Assembly (NCBI RefSeq): GCF_963576675.1
Contig: NC_088912.1
Coordinates: forward strand, 12,423,001 to 12,487,000
Reading direction: 5' to 3'
From: Euphorbia lathyris
Taxonomy: Eukaryota > Streptophyta > Magnoliopsida > Malpighiales > Euphorbiaceae
Length of the DNA: 64,000 nt
Under the pieces are notes generated by a model that was not told where the DNA came from, searched no databases, and saw only the letters and a program-made list of their open reading frames with translations. A program made the position numbers and the translations under genes. Positions 54,177 to 64,000 of the stretch are shown here, piece by piece. The stretch's first letter is position 1. Each line of letters opens with the position of its first letter.

Positions 54177-56460
54177 AGGACCCACTATCTCCTATCTTGT
54201 TTGGTATTGCTGAGGATTTCTTTTCTATATGGATTTAAAAACTTGAATCAGAAGGCTTGCTTTCTCCCATGCATTGCTCTCATGGTACTTGCTTCCCGAC
54301 CCATTTACTTTATGCGGATGATATGCTGTTATTTGCTAAGGCCACAAAGCTTAATGTGCGAGCCATCAGAGCACTATTCCAGACATATGGAAATTTCTCG
54401 AGTCAGAAGGTCAGCTGGGAGAAATCGGCAGTTTACTATCAGGTAGTCTTGGAATCAGATGGGCGACCTTGCCTATCACATACCTTGGAGTCCCGCACTT
54501 TAAGAGTGCTCTAAAGTCTCGACATTTGATCGGTTTGGCTGATCGTTTTCTGAACACTTTTAGTCAATGGAAGGGAACAACACTCTCCTTCGCGTGCCGA
54601 ATAACTCCAATTAAGGATGCTTTAATAGGGCCCTCATACACTCATTCATGATTTACAAATGGCCTGGTGCACTTGTAAAACGTCTGAATAGAGGGGTTCA
54701 TAATTTTTTATGGACCGGCAGCCGTGATTCAAGGAAACTCGTCACTATCCCCTGAGAGACTTGTTGTCGGAGCCGAGTGGGCGGAGGCCTTGGGGTAAAA
54801 CATTTTAGGCTCTTTAACACTTCGTTGCTTTGGAAGTTCTGATGGGGTCTGATTAAGGACTCGAACTTAGTCATCTCCTTATTAAAAACACGATTCTTCT
54901 CAGCGGTGGGTATTCAAAGAGCGATTATCGGAAGCTCGATGGTCTGGTCCTCATGTAAAGGCACTTATGGCACAATATGTATGCAGGTTCATTGGTGGAT
55001 TGGAGCTTCATCGCGTCTAAATTTTTGGAATGACCACTGGATAAAGCCAACGGTGGCTCTGAGATTGGGTCTTCCGGTATCCCAACAGCGGGTGTTGTGC
55101 AACAAAATGGAGGAATTCTTAAATGGGGATTGTTGGCAAAATCTTCAGGAACTACCCGATGATGTTTAGTAGGATATATTATTGATTAAAAGGAGGATAT
55201 ACATGGAGGATTTGTGTGTCTCAGAGTCGTATCCTTTGGGGCGATTCACTGTGAAACATTTCTACAAATCTCTCTGTCGAATGACGGCTCAGGTTCCATG
55301 GTACCGATTCATTTCGTGCGTTTTCATTCCTCCATCCAGGGCTGCCATGAGTTGGAAAATCATACATGGTTGTGTTGCAACTTTTGATAAACTATAGTCT
55401 CGTGGCTTCCACCTTGCATCCCGATGCTCGATTTATAAGTGTGCTACAGAATCCCATGATCATCTATTCATTGCTTGCTCCTTCGCCATGGTCCTTTGGG
55501 ATGAAATGGAACTAATTTTTTGCATCACCATTAACAGAACATGTACTTTTGGAGTTTTTTTTCTCTCAATTAACTCAAATTCTTTTTGGCATATTTATCT
55601 TGGGTGTTTGGAAAATTGCGGTTTGCTATTGTCTTTGGTTAATTTGGACCTCAAGGAATGTTGTTGTGTTCAATAACGATCTCCCTTTAATCAAAAATTC
55701 TATGCTGAAGTTACATTTATACATCAGAGAATCAAGCCGGGGAATTCCCAGCGGCCCCTCACACTCTGATAGACAAATGATATGGTCGCTAGGGATCCCA
55801 GCGCGACCACACTCGGTGCCAAACATTAAACTTGTGAGATGGATAACACCGTCCCGCGACTGGATAAATGTCAACACTGATGGATCCACTATCAGCTCTC
55901 CAGGTGCGGCTGGTGCAGGGGGTATTTTTTGGAACTATAGAGGCTTTGTGATTGGCTATTTCGCGTTCCCAATTCCTGACTCTTATGCGCACTTGGCGGA
56001 ATTACGGGTTGTGATTTTTACTGTGGACATTGCTTGGGAGCATGGATGGTTTAAACTTTGGGTAGAGGCGGACTCCCTTTATATTGTTAATCTGTTAAAC
56101 TGGCGCACCTCTAAGGTCCCATGGGTGGTGATTAGACAACGATGGTTGCACTGCCTACAACAATACGCTTCGATGGAGGTAGTTGCCACACACATATTCA
56201 GAGAGGGTAATCGTGTTGCTGATGCTTTAGCTAATTTTGGAACTAACTCCAATTGTATTCATTAGTGGAGCTTGGCTCCAACCTTATATTCTTTGTTTAC
56301 TTTTTATGATCTTCGTAACTTAGCTCATTTACGCTTTAGATAACTCTCTCCCTCTAGTTTGTAATCATTTTTGCATTTATTTATTCTATCGGGTTTTGCG
56401 GCGTTTGGTTGTGGGGTGCCAACCTAGTTGGGATGTCCGTACTAAATAGTTTAAAATTGT
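54177..56460 (+). mobile_element. 5'-truncated LINE, copy B
   Basis: Same as copy A in every frame; the zf-RVT frame is 55182-55397 and the open RNase H frame is 55549-56265. Confidence 0.88.
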
Positions 56461-56780
56461 TGATGAGTCGGGCACATTAATCGAAGAATATCCGCTTGCA
56501 CTGGGAACAGTCCCCTGAATACACTCTAACGATTAAGTTAGTAACGGATGTATAGAGAGAGGAAATCCAAGTGCTTAGTGATAGAAGAAGTTACGTATGT
56601 GTGGTTACGGTGGGGGTATTTATAGGTTTCCGCTTTAGCTAGGGCTAATCTGCATCCCCGAGGCCTCCATACAGACATCCTTCTCTAGTGGCACAGGGCA
56701 CTCGTCCGGGTCTGATGACCGTCTAGCATAGGGACCGGGATCGATGGTGCAGGAAGGAGGGATCTTTATTTGCTTCATCA
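56461..56780 (-). mobile_element. Solo LTR, copy B
   Basis: Counterpart of 14071-14390. Confidence 0.7.
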
Positions 56781-57439
56781 AATATTTACTATAAAATTAA
56801 AATCACTAAAATTTTACAACTTATACATTGATTTAATTTTTTAATATTAAATTTCAAAAATAAATATTAATAAAAAATAAAAATAAATTATTAAAAAATA
56901 CCAAATGAATATTAAATAGAATATTCAAATCATTCATATATTTAACTAGTTTAAATTAAAATTAACGGACAGTAGTAAACCATCAGCAACAAAGGTCATT
57001 GACAACAATTGTTAGGAAATAACTGATTCTAACGATGTCTTATTGATAATGGTTATTACAAACAACTATGCTGAAACTCATCCAGACTTTTGAAAGACCC
57101 AATTATACAAAGGAGAAATAATAAATTGAATTTTAAAAATAAATACTTGAAAATAATTTGTTGATAAATATTAAATAAAAATAGTCAAATACACAACCAA
57201 TACCAAATCTCATCCTATTGAATTTCAAGGATGAATTTAGACCATTGATTTGTTTTGATCTTGTGGTCCACATTAACCCTATCATTAACTGCTACTATAT
57301 ATTCATCATATACCAAAACCTAACCCTAACACAAATTAGCCGCCTCTCTTCTCTTTCTTCCATCTCTTCCACATAGAACCCTAAACTAAAAAGAAAAACA
57401 TAATGCAGATTGTTGAGAGAGAAAGGGAGAATGATCTCT

Positions 57440-57734
57440 ATGGCTACCCTAGCTAAGATTGCAGATGTGGCCGGCGGTGACAAACATAAAGGAAGGGGTG
57501 TTTCCTCCCGTTGTTATGATTGATCGCCGACAACTTTCTGCAATCTTAGCCACCAGAGTAGTCTTTTATTTCACCAAACTGGCAACAGATGAGTGTTGTG
57601 CTCAATGCATATTATGGAGATTTTCGAGAGAGAAAGGGAGAATGATGTATATGGCTACTCTGGCTAAGATTGCAGATGTGGCCAGCGGTGACAAACATAA
57701 AGGAAGAGGTGTTTCCTCCGATTGTTATGGTTGA
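57440..57734 (+). other. Tandem 27-codon ORFs, copy B
   Basis: ORFs at 57440-57523 and 57651-57734, identical to copy A, preceded by the telo-box leader (near 57319-57330). Confidence 0.3.
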
Positions 57735-59319
57735 TCGAGGGCCACTTTGTGCAATCTTAGCCACCAGAGTAGTCTTTTATTTCGCCAAACTTGCAACAGA
57801 TCTGGGCAACACCGTTTTTAACAATCAAATATGGATCCAATACAAACAATTACAAATCTGATGTTTATTTTCAATTAATTTGTAAGTTGTAGTTTGATTG
57901 ACTGCACTCTGATGTTTATAAATGTTCTCGTACTGAGTGAACAAAATCAACAGTTATTTTCTTCTTCGTGATTCACACAAAATGAATTGGCAGATTTGAT
58001 GATCCATTTGAATAGATGTGTGAGTTGTAGTTGGTTTGATTGCATTCTGATATGTTTGGTCCATAGAATGCTTTTGTGTATGGCTACATTAGGATTCTAC
58101 TTCTTACTTTTTTCGTGTTTCATTTGCAGATGAGGTCCCAATTGGAATAGATTTTTTCCTAATCTTAGCGATCAGAGTAGTCTTTCTAGTTGTAGTTTGT
58201 TTGAGTGCAATCCCATGTTTATAAATATTTAAGGTTTTTAGTATAAATATTTAGATCTGCAGATGACAAGGAAAGAGTACTGAATACAGTATGAATTGAC
58301 TTCTTCTTTCCATTTCTGATTTGCATATGATGTCACAATTTTAATAGATTTTTTTTATTCTTCCTTTCTTAAATGATAGATCTGTAGATGATATCTTTTA
58401 TTATTCTGGCCACCTAATTAAATCTTGTATATGTATATGTTTGTTTATTCAATACAATGAACTTTGCATATAGTGGATTCAATCAAGTTATCTTAAGAAT
58501 TGGAGTTGTCAACGGAACTGGTGGAATTTAGACGTCTTTTTTCTTTTGTTACTTTTCTGCTTCCAAAATTTTGGTCTTTTTTTAGAGGTATCCAATCATA
58601 ATCCAACCTCTAATTCAAACTGTTTTTCTTGACAACTCCATCATGCCTTTTACTTAGGGGTATCCACTACTATAGAATTGGCTTAATACATGTTTGTTGG
58701 TCCTTGTACTTGACCCAAAACTTTAAATGTACCTATGTACTTTTAAAAGTTCAAAATGAACCCTTGTTCTGGTCTAGTTTCATTCAATAAATCCCAATTT
58801 TTGAATAAAATTTTGGTGAATGCTTAAAGTGGAAGACCATTCTCCTAAACTTTGATATTTTTCATCATTAAAAGTTGGAGGAGAAAGAGTTGATGTGTCG
58901 TTGAAAGCCATGGTTGAGTTTTCTCTGAAAACTCAAAGACCCAAAAGATTATTGATGCTCTTGCAGAAATAGAAGAAAATAAAATTAATTGATCTGGATC
59001 TCCCCTTGATTTCTATTTTTATTATTGATTTTGTTGTTTGTTATTTTAAACCATAAACAACAAGCCTATATATAACAGAGAAATAGATCACCATAATATT
59101 TAATAACTACTAACCTATTTAGTATGTATTAACTATAGTAACATTTAACTTATTTATTATCTATAATAATTTTAGTAACTCTACTAAATAAAATATATCA
59201 AATATTTTTTCATAACAACTGAATCAAAATAACTAATTATTAAACTTTGAGTCAAAACTAACAGAAATTTACTTAGCAATAGAGAAAACGAACAAGTCAT
59301 CAGCTCGTGTTTCTGCCTT
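57735..59319. other. Intron-like and AT-rich intergenic DNA, copy B
   Basis: Counterpart of 15347-16931; no gene seen. Confidence 0.45.
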
Positions 59320-60507
59320 TTTTAATTGAAAGGCTGGCAATCAGGGAGTGCAGATTACAGACATCCTAGCTAGGCTGGTACCCCTGCTCTCAGCACCCAA
59401 TCCCTAAACCAATTTATTAAAAAGAATAAAGAATACAGTAGAAAACCAAGTCAGGAAAAAATAACTAAGCAAATTTGTAGACTTGCCAACCTCCTATGTT
59501 ACAAAGAAAGGCAGAAATACAAAATTGAGGGATGTCCGACCACCAAACCAGATCAGAATGCATTCTACCGTAATTAGCTAGGAGATCAGCAACTTGATTA
59601 CCTTCTCGGTAAATGTGAGAGACCACCATTGTCATTGAGTCCAAATTTTCCAGACATTTTAGTCAATCCTGCCTGGGAAACCAAGGAACTACTCTGCTTT
59701 TGCTCCGCAGCAAATTAACAACAAACATTGAGTCACTCTCTAGCCAAAGCCGAAGCCACCCCTATCGAAACGCCATGTTAATGGCTGTTATTGCTGTCGA
59801 GAGTTCTGCAGCATAGGAAAAAGACGATTCCAAGTTATAGGAGAATGCTCCGGAGAATTCACCGCGCGCCGATCTGTAGACTCCCCCACAACCCGCCGAA
59901 CATGGGCAGCCAATAACAGAGGCATCTGTATTTACTTTCATCCAAGTGTCCGGAGGCGGTTGCCAGCGCATTAGAATTATACGCAGAGCCCGATGCTTTA
60001 AAACAGGGAGCTAGAGTTCTCTAAGCGTGTGCAGCTCCGTTGTCGAGTTCCACATAAAGTCATCACCAAGCTTACCAGATTCGTGAATTGAATGCCATAG
60101 TTTGCGCAGAGTTAGCGAAATGCATGGTTCTTCATCTTCAAAAATCGATTTATTTCTAGTCGTCCAAAGGATCCAAATTCCACTGACAACAGCGGATCTC
60201 CAGAGTGCACGAACTTGCGTGTTGAAATTCTGATTGTGCGCATCTGTTAACAGATCCAACAACGATCCCAATCTATATAATTTGCGCTCGAACAGAGATT
60301 CAATTGAATTCCATACCTGTACAGAAAATGGACAAGTTAGGAATAGATGATTGGCCGTTTCTGTGTCCGCCCTGCAGAGGCTACAACGAGAGACGACGTG
60401 ACAGCCCCTAACTCGTAGTCGATCATGCGTTGCTAAAGCCCCTAAAATTTCTTTCCAACAGATCAACGAGTGGGAAGGCGGTATGTAAGAGTGTATTGAA
60501 TACGGAT
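59320..60507 (-). mobile_element. 5'-truncated LINE, minus strand, copy B
   Basis: RNase H N-terminal frame 59762-59971 and zf-RVT frame 60011-60466, identical translations to copy A. A 1-bp insertion in the 3' UTR (near 59433) distinguishes it. Confidence 0.85.
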
Positions 60508-60771
60508 CGTTACAGAATATTCTAGGAGTCCAATATTATTAAATAATACCAGATCAACAAGTGGGAAGGCGGTATATAAGAGTGTATTGAATACGGATCG
60601 TTACAGAATATTCTAGGAGCCCAATATTATTAAATAGTAACAGATCAACGAGTGGGAAGGCGGTATATAAGAGTGTATTGGGTTTAGGGGTGGTTGTTTA
60701 GGGGATTCCAACCTTGTTGAGATGTCTCCGACCTTCTTTCCTTATCCCCTATCTTTTAATAAAAAAAAGAG
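60460..60771. repeat. 91-bp triplication and LINE tail, copy B
   Basis: Units start at 60460, 60551 and 60642; the plus-strand LINE tail follows to about 60771. Confidence 0.9.
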
Positions 60772-61039
60772 AACATATGTAACTAAATAATACATTGAAA
60801 GCCAAAAAAACAAAATAGGGATAGTAACTAAATAATAAGTTAAAAGCCAAATAACAAAATATGGATAGGTCGAGTGTCATTTAAATCAAATATAATTAAT
60901 ACGTAAGGATGAAATGCATGAATGCTTTATGTATTACAAAATGAATAACTCAATATTTTAAAAAAAATGAATAACTAAAAAATTAAAAAAGTGTTGTGGC
61001 CTTAGAAAATCACAACCTTTCAATATTGTCCTTTCCCAA

Positions 61040-61209
61040 TCCACGATCATTATGTTATCCAAGTCATCTATCTATGCCTCACTTATAATCACATCTCATC
61101 TCTCTATCTTATATATGTACATTCTTCATTCTCAAACTTACCCAACTCACTGACATATCTTCTTTTCCCTCAACCCTATCATCCCTCTTTAGTCTCTTCA
61201 CTATTTCCA
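61040..61209 (+). promoter_or_regulatory. H2B core promoter, copy B
   Basis: TATA box at 61109-61117; no difference from copy A seen. Confidence 0.6.
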
Positions 61210-61644
61210 ATGGCACCTAAGGCAGCAGAAAAGAAGCTGGCAGAGAAGAAACCGGCAGAGGAGAAGAACGCCAGGAAAGCACCGGCAGAGAAAAAGCAGA
61301 GAGCAGGGAAGAAATTGTCTAAGGAAAGTGGAGCCGCTGACAAGAAGAAGAAGCCATCCAAGAAGAGTGTTGAGAGTTACAAGATGTACATCTTCAAGGT
61401 TCTGAAGCAGGTTCATCCTGATATCGGAATCTCGAGCAAAGCTATGGGGATTATGAACAGCTTCATCAATGATATCTTCGAGAACCTGGCTCAGGAATCT
61501 TCTCGTCTGGCTAGGTACAACAAGAAGCCGACAATTACCTCTCGGGAGATCCAGACCGCCGCCAGACTTGTTTTGCCTAGAGAATTGGCTAGGCATGCCG
61601 TATCCGAAGGTACCAAGGCTGTTACCAAGTTCACAAATTCTTAG
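61210..61644 (+). CDS. Histone H2B, identical second copy
   Basis: The 144-residue protein is identical to that at 18821-19255, including the unusual A118, R124 and R128, and no nucleotide difference was seen in the coding sequence, promoter or 47-bp 3' repeat (61694-61789). If the duplication is real, the plant has two interchangeable genes. If it is an assembly artefact, there is one gene. Confidence 0.95.
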   Translation: MAPKAAEKKLAEKKPAEEKNARKAPAEKKQRAGKKLSKESGAADKKKKPSKKSVESYKMYIFKVLKQVHPDIGISSKAMGIMNSFINDIFENLAQESSRLARYNKKPTITSREIQTAARLVLPRELARHAVSEGTKAVTKFTNS

Positions 61645-62373
61645 GTTTTCCTTTGATAACCTAATTTGATGTTAGGTCGCTGTTATGTTTGATTTAGGGT
61701 TTTGATGATGTCTCCTTTAGTTCAGTGTAACTACAGTAATTTAGGGTTTTTAGGATGTCTCGTTTTTTTCAATGTAACTACAGTAATTTTATTGCGTTCA
61801 ATTTCATCTCTTTGATTTCTCCAAGTGTGATGTATTTATTTTGATTATGTGGATTTTAATGTTTGATTTGTGTTTCTGCTGGTGCTTTTTTGAATTAGGT
61901 ACTTTTGTATCTGATTTAGTTTCATTGGCTTGATTTTGATATGCATTAGATGTAAAGAGGAAGCTTTTGTACACAAATAAATTTGGTATTAATCGAACTA
62001 AATGTTACAACTTCATGTCTAGTTTAGGGTTGTTTAATTGCTGTATTAGCAATTGGTACTTGTTAAATCACTTTAAAAATTGACTGAGTTGTATGAAATT
62101 GAATCAAATTATAGTTTTGCTCATTTTTATCTTGCTCTCTTTTATTGTTGTAAGCTTTTGTTTGGGAGATTGACAGTCAATGAGGTAGAGAGTTAAATGA
62201 GATAATAGAAAGGAATGTAAAGTGATTGAGTGTGTTTCAATTCGTTCATTCTCTGTCATATCAAATTTTTTAACTTTGAATAAAAGAATTAAGTCCAAGG
62301 ATAAAATTGAACAATTTGGATCAACTATACTTAGAATTAATCGGAGTATAGCTTGCTTCTGTAAATCAATTAA

Positions 62374-62784
62374 ATGTTATCTTCTTTCAAGAACATCCTC
62401 CATCATTTCTCCACATCTCTTCAACTGATTCACAGTTACTAAGGTTCTATTAAAGAACTCATCAATTGTCTTTGACTTCTTCATCTTCAGTTTCTCATAC
62501 TCACTTCTCAAGGTTTGCAAACACACATTAATTGTTACTTTATTTTTCCCTTTAAAGGAATTTTCAAGATTCTTCCGTGCATTCCTCAATGTTGTTGCAG
62601 AGAACTTTTCATGAATATAATCTCATCCAGACACATATGGATGAGAGAGAGTGTTTGTTGGTCATTCTTCTTTGATTTCTTTAAATTTAATTCCTCCTCA
62701 TTCTCTGGCTGATCATATTCGGTTTGTACCATATCCCATACTTTTTGGGAACCCTTGCCAAATGCTAGGGTTAGTTAGATATTG
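62374..62784 (-). pseudogene. Ty1/copia gag fragment, copy B
   Basis: Same frames and same frameshift as 19985-20395. Confidence 0.8.
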
Positions 62785-63104
62785 TTTGTTCAGATACTTC
62801 CTTTTGGTTTGACAAATTAGACTGCGTTTTTTGTCTCAAAACCAGCCCATCAGTAGCAATATATTTAAATGTTACCAAAGAAACCTTTTGTTCTAAATAA
62901 CTACATCTAATTAGAAACCTTTTTAATTATAAATGTCAAATATTCATTTCTTATGGTCATCTTTGGTAGATCTTGTTTTTCTTGGTGAAAATTGAAGAGC
63001 TAGCCCACAAAATGTTTTGTAAAACTGAACAAGACCTTAGTTGTGAACCAATTTTCAAACTTTCAGTTTCTTTCTTATTCTCATTGTTTCAGTTTTTACA
63101 ATTT

Positions 63105-63232
63105 CCGATGTGGGATGTGAAGATAGTGTGCGCATGCTTTCGAGGGCAAAAAAGAAATTGTCGTTTAGTAAAAAAATCCATCCCACATCGCCTACTTTCA
63201 AATGCAAGAATTTTTTTGTCCTTTATAAATAT
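63105..63232 (+). promoter_or_regulatory. USE/TATA module, copy B
   Basis: USE at 63180-63190 and TATA box at 63224-63231, same spacing as copy A. Confidence 0.5.
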
Positions 63233-63386
63233 GCAAGTGAGGATGAATAAACAACAACATGAGTTGTATCGTGTGTTTTATTAAGCCATCATGAAGTATA
63301 TTAAATCTACTATGGATTTGTTTCAAGTTTTGTTTTTATATTTTCAATTAACTTGTTTTAAACATATTGTAGAAAAATAAATGAGC

Positions 63387-63549
63387 ACCTCGTGAGCTCG
63401 TGAATAATCAAGCTGCTAAACGAGCCGAGCTCCAATAACAAATTGAGATCGAACCAAGCTCGAAGCTCAGCTCGAGCTTGATAAGAAACTACCGAGCGGA
63501 GCTCGAGTAGGTCAAAGCTTGGCTCGGCTCGTTTACAGCCCTACTCCCA
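63387..63549. repeat. GAGCTCG-rich transposon end, copy B
   Basis: Counterpart of 20998-21160 with one substitution (T63479). Confidence 0.5.
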
Positions 63550-64000
63550 AAAGTCTTTCTCATTGACAAACCTCATTAGACTATTTGTAACGTGAAGCAT
63601 CTACATACAACCTCATATCTTCATTTCCTTAGGAGAATAAGGGCACAAAGGGATAAAAATAGAAGAAAGCTTTTCAAGTTGAAAATTTGGAAGCAAAAGG
63701 AAAACTGGACAGTTATGGTCTAATATTACCATGGACAGTTGAAAGTCTACTCATTTGGCAACAGATGAACCGAAGTTATCGGAAAAACAAAAGTCCATTT
63801 GCACAACTAACATTCATTGCTACAGAACTTTCTATTCAGCTCACGAATGTTGGGATATGATCAAAATTCTCATTGATAAAGTAATGAAAATAATGAACAA
63901 AAGAAGGATATAACTTATTTTCAAAAGATTTATTAACATAGGTTCCTTTAATATTCAAAATCTATAGTTAGTCCTACTTTTATACCAAATAAAAGTGATT
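63550..64000. other. AT-rich intergenic DNA, copy B
   Basis: Counterpart of 21161-21611, running off the window. Confidence 0.5.

Larger units (their letters stand above)
42406..64000 (+). repeat. Copy B of the >21.6-kb direct duplication
   Basis: Near-identical to copy A with an offset of 42405 bp at the left, 42390 after the 15-bp deletion, 42388 after the 2-bp deletion and 42389 to the end. Its left neighbour (41921-42405) continues the Athila-like LTR, which in copy A lies outside the window. The B versions of main elements are listed separately below with differences only. Confidence 0.95.

Overview
This is nuclear DNA from a flowering plant, very probably a eudicot. It is AT-rich and dominated by transposable elements: Ty3/gypsy of Athila and Tat type, Ty1/copia, plant L1-type LINEs, MULE-type MITEs and solo LTRs. 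It also holds a plant-type histone H2B gene and broken pieces of plant gene families (class II trehalose-phosphate synthase, F-box/FBA, CrRLK1L-like kinase). The species cannot be named from this sequence.

Layout. Copy A (1-21611) and copy B (42406-64000) are the same >21.6-kb segment in direct orientation, about 42.4 kb apart and nearly identical: by eye I found four substitutions and three indels of 15, 2 and 1 bp. Each copy holds, in order: the end of an Athila-like LTR, a MULE MITE with a 9-bp target duplication, a gypsy integrase tail, a decayed gene-like stretch split by a complete 6.5-kb Tat-like LTR retrotransposon (target duplication AATAT), A-rich low-complexity DNA, two MITEs, a 5'-truncated LINE, a 320-bp solo LTR, a telo-box leader with two tandem 27-codon ORFs, a second LINE on the minus strand with a 91-bp triplication, the intronless H2B gene, a copia gag relic and a USE/TATA promoter-like module. 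A third, older copy C (36150-41920) matches 10312-15998 of A with visible divergence.

The unique middle (21.6-36.1 kb) holds a LINE, a GC-richer island, a trehalose-phosphate synthase terminal exon, an F-box pseudogene, a truncated Athila-like element on the minus strand (LTR 32665-34467, tRNA-Asp-type primer site, gag with two in-frame stops, then a short extra ORF), a kinase relic and a LINE fragment.

The only gene that looks intact and functional is H2B (18821-19255, and an identical copy at 61210-61644). The most unusual signals are: (1) an array of CpG-rich 11-mers, consensus ACGCCCCGCGT, arranged as 20 dyads at a 20-21-bp pitch and often repeated every ~73 bp, upstream of TATA boxes in otherwise unlike minus-strand promoters; and (2) a retrotransposon with almost identical LTRs but scrambled, stop-ridden gag-pol remnants. 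All statements come from reading the sequence; no alignment or database search was run.
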